Positions 32,374 through 42,154 are shown, counted from the stretch's first letter. The stretch is DNA of 64,000 nt from Baylisascaris procyonis (GCA_037389465.1 JAZARR010000246.1:121816-185815), one strand, 5' to 3'. The notes: generated from the sequence alone by a model not told the origin. Numbers and translations: made by a program.

Positions 32374-33191
32374 TTATTCACATCGATCCCGATTGTTTGC
32401 ATTTGATAGACGATGCGTGACATCCATGATGATAACGTAGCGAATCAGACGGTTCATATAACGGATTGAATTGCTTGCGGAGTTCGACCTGCAAACGATG
32501 AGCAGTGCCCTTCTCGTTGTCGTACAGTGCTTGGAGTTCCGCAACGACTGCTGCATAATCGGCGGGGATGATGGGGTAGCCGGCTACAGGTGCTTTATCA
32601 TTCTCTCTCGGGCGGCTAAGCAGGTAGGCCAGTTCCTCCACGTCGACAGGTGTGGCTGAGTGTCGACGGTGGCTTCGAATATTCTCCAGAACCCGAACAC
32701 TCGCGAGTGCCTCCCGCGAACATAGGAACTTCGAGCTTGAGTAATCGAACATGGGGGCGCCCGCAGGCAGCTTCATCATTTTCCGATGCAGTCGAAGATG
32801 GAAAAGGCGGGGCCCGTTCCTGTGGTGTGGAGATTGTTGAGCTTTTCAAGAGGAGCGATTCCTCCGGTGATGGTCTGATCGAGTGCGGCCAGCTTTGTCA
32901 ATTGTGATTTACAGTTTGTTTCGAGAAAAGGGAGCTTCTCCAATGCGATCTCGATCTCTTCAAGGTCGGCAGCGAGTGCTTTCGGGTATGCAAGTGTCTT
33001 ACCGAACGCACCCTGTTCGGCCGCCATCGTCGTCGGAGTACCCTTTTCTGTGACAAACGATTATTTTGCCTTTGCAGGGGTGCTTGTTTGAAAGTGAGCA
33101 GCCTTTGTACTGGTCCCACTGTCACCGTGGTTGTGCGAAGTTGCTCCGCTTGTTCGGCGAGGAAAAGGGATTCGTTTGGGCGGAAGGCCAA
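32374..33191 (-). pseudogene. Element D gag, frameshifted
   Basis: The minus frame from 33027 reads LAADLEEIEIALEKLPFLET and LTKLAALDQTI, typical of the helical gag N-terminus. After shifts, VRLLKLEVPMFAGGTRE (about 32740) and VDVEELAYLLSRPRENDKAP represent the DUF1759 core, and TAHRLQVELRKQFNPLYE continues. Three or more frame changes. Confidence 0.65.
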
Positions 33192-33199
33192 AATCGCCC

Positions 33200-33725
33200 T
33201 AGCATCGGATAATAGTGGTTAGCAGACTGCCAAAATTGGCTGTATAGCGGCTCCTTCTCCATTGTCCATGTTCGGAACATGTTTAGTGCCAGGTGACGGC
33301 GAGGATTCAAGGATGCATCATGTGGCAAATGGAGAGTGGGATGGCCGATTTGTAGACTCTGCCTCAACGATCCAACCGCAGAGCTGCATGGCCGACGTGT
33401 AGCGAGTTTGCCCCAACGAAGCCAACCGCCGAGCGGGCTGGTCAACGTGGAGTGGGTTTGCCCCAACGGTGCCCGAGTTATCCGCTCTTGCCTTATATAG
33501 CAATGCCCATGAATGGGGAGTTGCTCTCAATTGAAGGTGGTCCCTCTCCGTTTCATGAATGGGGCGTCGTTGTGAATGGAAAATCCCCTTTTTGTTCCTT
33601 CTATGAATGGGGATTCACTTGAATGGAGAATCGTTTCGATGAATACGGAATCGCCAGCTGCTGCCTGCCGATCCACTGCTTGATTTGAGAAAGTGCATCC
33701 TGGCTCCGCCATGATGCACATCGTT
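33200..33725 (-). repeat. Probable 5' LTR of element D
   Basis: Located where the 5' LTR should be, upstream of gag on the minus strand. Contains a minus-strand TATA box (GCTATATAAGG, about 33491-33501). The left limit is near the first gag codons and the right limit near TGTGCATCATGG on minus. Without a second copy the ends are uncertain. Confidence 0.4.
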
Positions 33726-34129
33726 GAAGGAATAACTATTCAATTAGAGTCAATTAGAACTGTTCTATGAAATGTTCCAACAAACTAGCTGCGCCCTTCA
33801 AGTACTCCCAACTCTCAGCAATTGCAGTACACGTATTTCTGTGGAAAAAAGCTTCGGTAAAGCGATCAACTTTCGTAAACGTTTCCTATAGCCTAATTTT
33901 CTCTTTTTAATTTAAAATATGCGAAAAGTCTATGACCAAAGATGCGAAAAATCTCCTGTGTATCTCCCAGTCATTTCTATGCCAGCTTATGTCCCACAGG
34001 TTGTTGCGTGTGTCGCGTATGCATTACTGAACGCTTCTTGCGATTTTCGTAGCATGCTTTTAAATTTCGTCCCATTCGATTCGTATGTTCGTATAATGAT
34101 TTTCGTTGAAGCTGCGACGCCGCCAGCTT

Positions 34130-34700
34130 AGCTTTGAAATCTGCTTTCAGCCATTCGTGTGGAATATTAAGCGAAACAAGCAGCGAAGTTGCGACTTTTG
34201 TTTCGCGAAGCGGCGAAGCCGCCAGAATCGTTTTCTTTAGAATATTCTAGAAAGGTGGTGAATCATTGTCGCTTTGGATATTCCGCTGTGTTAAGCCGCA
34301 AAGCCGCGTGGCAAAGATTCCAAACTTTCTTTCAGACTTTTCTTTACAATGTTCTGCGAAGCAGCCGAGCACGGGATCACCGAAGCTGCTGTCGTGGTTC
34401 TGCGAAGCAGCCTGAATTCGATTCTGGATTTCGTCGAAGCGCTGAAGCCCCGAGATAAGACTTGAAAGTTTCTTTCAGAATTTCTGTGGAATATTCCGCG
34501 AAGCTGTTGGAGCGGCGAAGGTGCGGTGGTGTTTTCCATATTCCGTTGACATTGGAGGGTTATTCATTCCCGATCTGATCCATTCGCATCGAGGCGGGGT
34601 TAGCCTTGAAAATTTCTTTTAGGTTTTTTCTTAGATTAACCTGCGAAGTTGACGACCTCGTGGAGCAGCGAAGCAGTGACGTCGCTTTCGAGATCTCGCT
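34130..34700. repeat. Degenerate GCGAAGC-rich repeat region
   Basis: Repeated blocks of GCGAAGC / AAGCCGC and of CTTTCAGA-TTTTCTTT-AATATTCCGCGAAGC recur roughly every 120-150 bp (for example near 34190, 34330, 34470, 34640). Non-coding by content, origin unknown. Confidence 0.5.
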
Positions 34701-34727
34701 TTCGATATTCCGCCGGTATTAAAATTT

Positions 34728-35020
34728 ATTCATCCCCGGCGTTATCCATTTCCAGGAAGGTTCGTGAGTGTATTAATTTATTTTCTATTATTTTTTTGAA
34801 GGAGTCTTGCATTTCTTTCATGATTGTACTCTCGTATGAAAGGGACGTCTGGCGAGAGAGTCAGAGAAAGAGAGGTTGTCCTTTTCATTCCCGACTTATC
34901 CATTTCAAAGAAAGTTCCTGAGTATTTAAATCGCTTTTGTATTATTTTCAAAAACCGTCTCATCTCTTTAATCGTACTACTCCCGTGTGAGAGAGAGCCT
35001 AGCAAGAGAGTTACAGAAGG
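34728..35020. repeat. About 145-bp imperfect tandem duplication
   Basis: TCATCCCCGGCGTTATCCAT (34730) and TCATTCCCGACTTATCCAT (34887) start two successive units. Both continue through GAGTATT(T)AA, TATTATTTT, a TCTTT-AT-GTAC block and a GAGAGAGCC/GCGAGAGAG end, with many differences. Non-coding. Confidence 0.65.
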
Positions 35021-35089
35021 ATATGCTGTCACTGGGGCAACTGGGCCCTCACCACGCATCCTGACCCACAATAAATAAACTTTCATGAC

Positions 35090-35779
35090 CTAAATTGAGT
35101 TAAAAAACAACGTAATATGAAGAACTAGGAAGAGGATGTAAGGTAATGAAAAAAAAAATTAATGTAGCTCGCTAATTCTTCATATCGTTGAAATCAACAG
35201 TTTAAGGTGCTTTATTCGATATAAGAATGAAAAAAGTCGAAGAGAAAAAATTTTCCTACAAATACCGCAAGGGGGTCCCTCACCATCGAAAAAACCCATG
35301 TTGACAACTTTTCATTCTCTATGGAATGAGTACATGTATGCCAAAATCCGCCAGCTCATTCTCGATCTATAACAGCCCCTAACCCGGCCCCCCACCGGAT
35401 AACATTAGAAAAGCAAGATGAAATGAAGCAGGAAGAGTAAAATCCACTTCTAACACCAAGCCTCCAAAGGTCCTGAAACGTTTAAAAGAATCGATTCATT
35501 AAAACTTGAGTTATTCGAGATTGAATTTGATTTGAACAGGAACTGTACCTTCACAGAGTTCATTTCAGTATTCCCAATTACTTTTCCGGACCGAAACCCA
35601 CCTCATCGAGTCAGAAATGCTAAAAAGAATAGAATAAAAAAGAATTACAAAACAAGAATAGATCTGAAAGGAGACATATCAATAGAGTGTTAACTATGAG
35701 ATTTAAGTATTTTTGAAATTTCAGGAAATTTAAAATTCCGAACATGTCCAAAACTGTAGGTGTCTTGAATTTCCATATA
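35090..35779. other. Intergenic spacer before element E, nothing recognised
   Basis: AT-rich, no coding or RNA feature supported. It contains a short C-rich segment (CCCCTAACCCGGCCCCCC) near 35380. Confidence 0.45.
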
Positions 35780-35784
35780 CCGAA

Positions 35785-36045
35785 TGTCGCAAAATGCGGC
35801 AAAATAAAGTGCGGCGGCAGCGAGGGGTACGCAGGGGGGTAGCTTCGCACTAAGGAAGAGAGAGAGACAAATGCATGAGATGACGATTTAAATACAGTTG
35901 TGTGGAATGACAACAAGAAGAGGAAACATAGAATCTTCTCACAGCAATGTGGCGATTCTATGTTTCCATTCCCATCAAATCTCCAGCGAAATCTTCTCAG
36001 TTATTTCGCTGGAATTTTATTATGACTTTCGCAGTTTACGCGACA
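35785..36045 (-). repeat. Element E LTR, left copy (3' LTR in E orientation)
   Basis: 261 bp, TGTCGCAAAATGCGG to TTTACGCGACA on plus. It contains two perfect inverted repeats (35924-35935/35954-35965, and 35982-35992/36003-36013). On minus it starts TGTCGCGTAAACTGC directly after the purine tract CTCGGGAG. Confidence 0.95.
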
Positions 36046-37043
36046 CTCCCGAGGCGACGATCCTTACGCCCGACGACGACTGGTTCGAAACGCATCCGAT
36101 CGACGTGTTGCTGAAGGTTTTCTGTCGTTGTCGGTTCCTCGATGTTTTCCTTGATGAAAATAACTGTCGGATGGGGTGTCTCGCCTTTCTTGCGAAGTTT
36201 CTTCACTACGACCACACATTTGATCGCTGCAAAAGTAATTATTACAGATGCTGCGATGACTGCAATAACGATGAGTAAAACTTCCCAGTACTGGAAAGCA
36301 TCAAAGATGCGTTGAATATTGTTGTTGGCTTCTTCTGCAAGCGTTTCAACTTCGCTCCCGAAGTCCCAGAGAGCCGTGCTGCTGTCCGAGAACATTGACG
36401 GTTTTGCTCTTAAGCCCCAACGAGCACTTCGCGATTTGAGCAGATCGATCTGCGCTTGAGCTTGCTGTATTGATGTATCTTGACGGGTGCTGGACCAGAA
36501 CACGAGGTCGTTCTCAATTCCCCCACCGTGAGCTTCTTCGTCGCTGCTTTCAATGATTCCATTATGAGGAAACACAATTAGTTTGTCGCCTTCTCGTACT
36601 GCCGACACATCATCCCTGTGAAGCAACAGTTTAGCTGCCATTGATGGGTCACTTCGACTGATGCTTCGAATAAGAATGAGGAAATTGTTTCTCGTTTGAC
36701 ATTGTGTTTCGGCATACTTGTTCAGGTGCAGTTTGAACTGATGTAGCCACTTATCAGAGGCGTATTGAAATTTCGCGTTCTCTCGATCGAATTTTAATCC
36801 GAGTTCAACAGAAGATATATTGGGTGCGTGAACTCTTGCCTTTCGGCACCAATCGATGACATCTTGCTGCTTCCAGTCATCAAACGTGATGAGTATGCCA
36901 TTTTGCATGGGTGCTAACGACTGAAGTTGGCACTGTTCCGCTTGTGTCCAGTTTTCATCAAATGCGTCGAGTGGAACGAATGAAGCTTGAAGTTTGTCAA
37001 CGACGATCCTCTTCTCTGTGACCTGCGCAAGATATGTGCCCAC
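36036..37043 (-). pseudogene. Element E env-like region, C-terminal part with membrane anchor
   Basis: About 335 codons from minus 37043. FDDWKQQDVIDWC and KYAETQCQTRNNFLILIRSI belong to the ectodomain. An amphipathic stretch EVETLAEEANNNIQRIFDAF leads to a membrane segment VLLIVIAVIAASVIITFAAI and a basic tail VVVKKLRKKG. The TAA stop lies 8-10 bases inside the 3' LTR, so the last codons overlap the polypurine tract and LTR start. It is separated from the upstream part by one base in a 7-A run near 37073. It matches the layout of the env-like parts of C and 8473-9219. Confidence 0.75.
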
Positions 37044-37049
37044 TCGACG

Positions 37050-38884
37050 CCACGCACCTTGTTCAACAGCATTTTTTTATCCCATAGGATAATTCGACCT
37101 TCAGCCATGCATTTTCCAGTGGACGCATTGCAAGCCGTGACGTCTGTCAGACAAGAATCGATATGCATATCATCAGCAGTCAGCACGAAGTCTTCATCCA
37201 ACTCGTAATTCACAGTAGCAGTGCACTTTTCGCGGAAGATGGCATAAGAAGCGTCTGACGGTTGAGAGCTCTTCCACCTTTTCGCACCAATCTTTTCGAG
37301 TTGGAGCCCGCCAAAGCGTTTGGTACTCCTCATCTCTTCACATGCTTGAGCTGTGACGGCCGATATAACGGGTTCTTCAATGGTTTCGTGCATACTGAAT
37401 CGGAAAAACGCTCGGGTGCAGATCTGATGAGTGATCTGGAAACAGCTAATAGCTTCCACTCGTTTCGGTTTTCTCTCGAAAACGCTTATTCTTGTCGTCG
37501 TAAGATGGGTGAACCGTTCTACTGTACAGTTCTGAATTTTTGGAATTGATAGGTGTATACCCTGAGTTCCGCTGGTTGCGGCGCTCCCGACGACTGAAGT
37601 TAGTAGCCCCGAGATAAGGAGGCAGGGCAGTAGGTAAAAGGGTAGGAGGTGCTTTCGTTTTTTGACCGGTTTACCGGATATGTCTCCGATAACAGTCGTG
37701 GAAATTGCTGTTGCTGCCGTTGTTATTGTTGCATCTTCTTTGGTTCGAATTTCGAGTGGGAAGAGATTATTGATCGTTCTTTGTGCCTTTTTGCCGTTTG
37801 AAAGACGAATGGTTGCTGTTCTTACTTTCGACGGTTCGGGATGTAGAGCTTCGATAATTCCGAGCGGCCAGGTGCCTCGAGGACATGGTGACTCGCTCAG
37901 TAGCGCTATTTCGATGACCTCAGGACATCTCTTTTCAGTGCTGAATGGTTGTTTATGAGTTGTTTGGTACCGTTCCCTCAACATCATGAGATATTCTTCT
38001 CGCCATATCGTCCAAAAGTTATCGAGTTTTGCTGTCGTTTCCTCCCAGTATTTCAAAAGTTTTCCACGAATGTCGTTAGGGTCACGGTATGTCGGATCTT
38101 GTACATCATTTTCCCGGGTTCTGAATATGCCTGGTGAAGAATTACCGTGTGGCAGCAGAAAGTCGATTGGTCGTAGAACTGTCGTATTCTCCGATGAGAG
38201 GGGCGTAATTGGACGGCAATTTACCACTGCTTCAATATCTGTTGTCATCGTTTGAAGCTCTTCTTGCGTCAGCCCTTTGCGTCCAATTGTCTTCTTCATA
38301 CTGCTTTTCACGAGGCCGGCCATTCTTTCATAGAGGCCGCCTTGCCATGGCGCGAGTGGAGTAATGAATGACCACTGAATATTGTGTGCAGCGCAGTAGT
38401 CGAGAATTTCGTTGTCCATCTGGTGCACTTCAGATGCAGTGGTTAGTACAGAGAGAGCCCAGACGAATTGTGTGTCGTTGTCCGACGGCATTCTCTTAGG
38501 GAGTCCTCTTCTCGAGACAAAGCGATGCAAACACTGAATGAAACCTGGCCCGGATAGGTCAGATGCGACTTCGAGATGTACAGCTCTAGTCGAGAAACAA
38601 GTAAACAGACAAATCCATCGTTTTGTGCCATCCTTTTCATCGGAACGCACCGTGAACGGTCCTATATAATCGACACCTGTGTTTTCGAAAGGAGGATGCT
38701 TAGATACTCGTTCCGGTGGATAAGGTGGCGTTCGGGGCATCTGAAAGGGCTTCGACTTCCATCGTCGACAACGAAAACAGTTATTTAGAGCTCGTTTTGT
38801 GGCCTGACGACCACGAGGGATCCAGTATGCCTCACGCATCTTCGCGACAACTGAAGAGATTCCAGCATGCAAAAGGTTCCCCAT
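37050..38884 (-). pseudogene. Element E integrase fused in frame to env-like N-terminal region
   Basis: One minus-strand frame of about 610 relevant codons. The zinc-domain end is NNCFRCRRWKSKPF. Core acidic residues lie in FENTGVDYIGPF, MPSDNDTQFV and PWQGGLYERMAGL (D, D, E all present). The DUF5641-like C-terminal domain has LSESPCPRGTWPLGIIEALH. Without any stop or new start it then enters a hydrophobic signal-type segment (LLPFYLLPCLLISGLLTSVV, about residues 402-421) and a Cys-rich ectodomain (QNCTVERFTH, SCFQITHQICTRAFFRF, EKCTATVNYEL). The env-like protein is therefore a C-terminal part of the pol polyprotein, to be released by proteolysis. The frame fails near 37070. Confidence 0.8.
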
Positions 38885-39864
38885 GGATGTGCAAAATAAG
38901 CAACTGATTTATGCGGTTGTCTGCAGGCAAGTAGATCAACAGTGGTGATGAAGCATATTTCATTCTACCTTCGCACTTCCACAAGCCATCATTGTCGAGA
39001 TGAGCGTTCCACTTTTCTCTCTCCTGCAGACAATTGTCCTCTCTTTGAGCTTCCTTCACCAGTAGTTCTTCAGCTCGAGATATTTCGATGCCCTTTATCG
39101 GTCCCTTTTCAGAACATTTTCCTCTGAAGCAGGCTACTGCTCGCAATACCCATGCTGTCGTTCGCAGTAGACGGGACCATTTGCTGAAACGCGTACGTTG
39201 ATAATAGTCGATGAACGATCGTGTATTTCGCAGGCCTGCAGTGTGTGCGCATTCGTCGTTGTTATTTCTGTCACCAAGTCTTCTGGGCTGGCATCGTCTT
39301 TTGAGCCAGCAGTGTTACTTACCAATTGTGGCCAGTGGTCACTAGAATGGAAAAGCCAATGTGGTCCGTGCCACCATAATTTGTTATTGATCAGATCGCC
39401 GATGTCACTACCCCTCGTAGGAATATCGACCGGATTGGAATCTGAAGGAACGCATCCAAATCTGGCACCCGTTTTCCGAATTTCTCTCAGCCGATTTTCC
39501 ACGAATCGATCTTTCTGATGCGCGTCATTGGAGCGAATTCGTTGTAGAGTACACTGACTGTCGGTCCAAATATATCTGTCGACGTCTTCCAACTGCAGCT
39601 GTTGTGATGTGTATTCAAGCAGCCTCGTTCCAATAAGAACTCCAATAAGTTCGAGACGCGGAATGGTGGATCCTTTGAGTGGGCAAGTCGAGTCTTGCAT
39701 ATTAGCAGATGACATTCAACTTCTGAGTTCGTTTCTGTTCGAATGTAAATGGCTGAAGCGTACGCTGTCTTCGATGCATCCGTGAAACATTGAAGTTGCA
39801 GTGCAGCTTGGCCCTTTATGACGAATCGCGGTATTTTAATTTGCGGTCGCTCCATTCGCGGCAT
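38832..39864 (-). pseudogene. Element E RNase H and integrase zinc-domain start, three frames
   Basis: LQLQCFTDASKTAYASAIYI (about 39790) has the first RNase H Asp. STIPRLELIGVLIGTRLLEY (Glu) and YIWTDSQCTLQRI (Asp) follow after a shift near 39700, and SDSNPVDIPTRGS completes the acidic set. Another shift near 39140 leads to EISRAEELLVKEAQREDN and LWKCEGRMKYAS (start of the integrase zinc region). All catalytic residues remain, only the frame is broken, often next to short homopolymers. Confidence 0.75.
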
Positions 39865-40913
39865 ATGCTATTAATCTGCTCGGTTATATTTTCGGGTAAT
39901 CTCTCGTCCCACTTCTGATTCTTTCTCCATAGATCTTGTAGAATTACTTTCAGTGGAGTGAATAGTGGAGAGATATGTCCGGTAGGATCGTATTGAGCAG
40001 CGATATAGGACAATAGTTGCCGTTTGGTCATCACTGGCTGCTTCGGTGGAGTTACTTTCCACAGAATATAGTCTGCTACAGTATCCCAACGCACTCCTAG
40101 TAATTTCGTGTTAGCTGTTCCGTGACGATCCTTTTCTGGGATTGTTTTGTTGAAGGTCGCATCGTTGCTCAGAAATTCGCGAATGTTCATCCGTGCGTCT
40201 TCGAATAGTTTCTTTATGCGTTCGAACTTATCGAGAGCCTCCTCCGTCGTACGTGCACTGATCAGCACGTTATCCACATAAATGTTCTTCCAAATTTCTT
40301 CAGGTGACACTACGTCATCGTACGAGTCCAGATGCGTTTTGATTGTTGCTGCGAGGAGGAAGGGACTTGCGTTGAGTCCAAACGGGATTCTCGCAAAGCG
40401 AAAGATCTTTAGGTTGCTGTGAGATGGCGGTGAGTTGATAACAGACAGCCATAGAAAGCGAGTCGCATCTGGGTCTGGTTTATTGAGAGCCACTTGTAGA
40501 AACGCCTTCTCTAAATGTCCTATGATAGCGATAGGCATTGAGCGGAATCGAAGCAGTATACCACCTAAATTCGGGAGTAAAACTGGTCCTCTCATAATTG
40601 CTTCGTTGATGCTTTTAGTACCTCTCGATTTGGAAGAGTCATCGAAAACTACACGAATCTTTGTAGTCGTCTTATGGGGGTTAATTACTGCTTGATGTGG
40701 CAGATAGTGGACAACGTTGGAAGCGGGTTTTAGTTCCTCTCTAGGTACTTCTTCGATGACTCCACATTCCTTCTGCTGAGAGAAGATTGCGTCATATTTT
40801 TCGAGAAGCTCGCGATCGTTCTGTAGGCGCTTCCAAGTTGAAAGTAATCGACGAAATGCTGGGCCAAAATTCAATGGAATATGTGGAACAGAGTCTCTGA
40901 ATGGGAGGCTCAC
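39840..40913 (-). CDS. Element E reverse transcriptase
   Basis: About 358 codons on the minus strand: VVHYLPHQAVI, TTKIRVVFDDSSK, NEAIMRGPVLLPNL, IGHLEKAFLQVAL (the first catalytic Asp is His here: GHLEKAF against ADVEKAF in A and C), ARIPFGLNASPFLLAATI, IYVDNVLISA (second box, VDN), LLGVRWD and AAQYDPTGHISPLFTPLKVI. It follows the protease frame in phase, separated by one TGA (40914-40916). The DVEKAF to HLEKAF change would inactivate polymerisation if real. The frame leaves the RNase H path near 39850. Confidence 0.8.
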
Positions 40914-41735
40914 TCAACAGCGACCATCGATTCTCTTCACCGTTTCCTTAAACATGTCCATTGCCTGTTGGTCTTCCTGCTCGGTTAGTGAATCTCCAAT
41001 ACCAAGTAGCTCCCAATTCCAGTAGTTGGACATCTGCTCGATTTGGTCGGAAGGATGCTCGTTTGCAAATTCCATTTCTTCGTGAGCGTCTTCTGGCATT
41101 TGTTCATCAATACTTACCACCGCCTGGGCTACTTCATGCTTTTCGGCCTGTTTGGACGAGAAAATGTAGCCAACTTTAGTGGAAATTAATTCGTAGCCGT
41201 TTCCTAGGCGTTTGATTCCCGCAAGTGGAATAAAGTCACTGAAATAGTCATGACCGATCAGAATGTCTGGAGAGCGAATTTTTCGCGGCAGCTCTGATGG
41301 CTTCAGATCACCAAAGTTCGCTTCAATGCTATCACCGACAACTTCTAGGTTGCTAGTGATTCGCTTAATTGTGTTTACTCTGACAGCTTTGCGGGTACCG
41401 TTCTGAAGTTGAACGGAAATAACAGTTCGATTTGACTGAATAATTTGCGGCGCACTATCACCAAAAGTGCTTATGCTCAGCTTTTGTGGCGTTGTGCTCA
41501 GCCGCAGCCGATTCGCTAAGCGCGCTGTTATGTACGACTTTTGACTGCCCGAGTCAAAAAACATTAGAGCATTTGTTCGACACCTTGCTTTATGAGGGTT
41601 GGAGACCACTACCTCTTTACAGAACAGCAGTGCTTTATTTCTAGCTGCCATATTTGCAGGAATCACTTCTTCAGGTGGAGTGGGCTGGTCTTTACCACTC
41701 TTCCCCTTTCCTACGATTTGCATCTCTCTATGCAT
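40914..41735 (-). CDS. Element E aspartic protease (Pao peptidase A17-like)
   Basis: 273 codons, starting with MHREMQIVGKGKSGKDQPTP. The active site is MFFDSGSQKSYITARLANRL (Asp-Ser-Gly, about residues 60-62). SPDILIGHDYFSDFIPLAGI and LGNGYELISTKVGYIFS are the usual C-terminal blocks of the family. It ends DGRC then TGA, with RT continuing in the same frame. No gag precedes it, so the ATG here, or translation from the leader, would be the first product of this copy. Confidence 0.8.
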   Translation of the reverse strand: MHREMQIVGKGKSGKDQPTPPEEVIPANMAARNKALLFCKEVVVSNPHKARCRTNALMFFDSGSQKSYITARLANRLRLSTTPQKLSISTFGDSAPQIIQSNRTVISVQLQNGTRKAVRVNTIKRITSNLEVVGDSIEANFGDLKPSELPRKIRSPDILIGHDYFSDFIPLAGIKRLGNGYELISTKVGYIFSSKQAEKHEVAQAVVSIDEQMPEDAHEEMEFANEHPSDQIEQMSNYWNWELLGIGDSLTEQEDQQAMDMFKETVKRIDGRC

Positions 41736-41749
41736 AGGAGTGAGTTGTG

Positions 41750-41853
41750 ATTAGAGTTTCGGCAGTAGTTTATGACTCTGCTTTAATTTACTATTTATGA
41801 CGAATCGCGGTACTAATTTATGATTTAATTTAATTTATGACGGCTTTCCTAAA
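41750..41853 (-). other. Gag-deletion scar of element E
   Basis: About 100 bp between the primer site and the protease frame, made of TTTATGA-containing AT-rich pieces. It includes TTTATGACGAATCGCGGTA (41794-41812), an exact 19-nt copy of 39815-39833 in the RNase H region of the same element and in the same orientation. Gag, normally over 1.2 kb, is absent. Confidence 0.75.
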
Positions 41854-41890
41854 GCGAAGACTGCAGGTTCGAATCCTGCCGTGGTCGCCA
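41854..41890 (-). other. Extended tRNA-complementary primer site of element E
   Basis: On plus this reads as a tRNA 3' third: a T-arm GCAGG-TTCGAAT-CCTGC (41863-41879), acceptor 3' strand CGTGGTC, discriminator G and CCA (41888-41890), four bases from the 5' LTR. The match to tRNA-like sequence reaches 37 nt, back to a 3' anticodon-stem-like GCGAAGA, whereas 18 nt is the usual primer site. The tRNA may be an Arg isoacceptor, judged from memory only. Confidence 0.75.
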
Positions 41891-41894
41891 CTTT

Positions 41895-42154
41895 TGTCGC
41901 AAAATGCGGCAAAATAAAGTGCGGCGGCAGCGAGGGGTACGCAGGGGGTAGCTTCGCACTAAGGAAGAGAGAGAGACAAATGCATGAGATGACGATTTAA
42001 ATACAGTTGTGTGGAATGACAACAAGAAGAGGAAACATAGAATCTTCTCACAGCAATGTGGCGATTCTATGTTTCCATTCCCATCAAATCTCCAGCGAAA
42101 TCTTCTCAGTTATTTCGCTGGAATTTTATTATGACTTTCGCAGTTTACGCGACA
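41895..42154 (-). repeat. Element E LTR, right copy (5' LTR in E orientation)
   Basis: 260 bp, identical to the left copy except GCAGGGGGTAG against GCAGGGGGGTAG. CCGAA follows at 42155-42159. The minus-strand promoter candidate is TGTATTTAAATCG (about 41990-42005). Confidence 0.95.

Larger units (their letters stand above)
29826..33725 (-). mobile_element. BEL/Pao element D, minus strand, 3' half missing
   Basis: Minus-strand order from right to left: LTR-like promoter region (about 33200-33725), gag, protease, RT, start of RNase H. It stops at about 29826 inside RNase H (DASSRDYAAAVYI), directly against element A. Its reading frame is broken many times, so it is an old, dead copy. No integrase, env or 3' LTR in the window. 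Confidence 0.8.
35785..42154 (-). mobile_element. BEL/Pao element E, recent insertion, no gag
   Basis: 6370 bp, minus strand, flanked by CCGAA at 35780-35784 and 42155-42159. The LTRs (35785-36045 and 41895-42154) differ only by one G in a G run. The right side has a tRNA-complementary primer site, then, instead of gag, about 120 bp of non-coding sequence, then protease, RT, RNase H, integrase and an env-like region reaching into the 3' LTR. Frames change at about 39850, 39700, 39140, 38870 and 37050, and a TGA separates protease from RT. Recent transposition of a copy without gag implies that Gag was supplied by another element. Confidence 0.9.
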
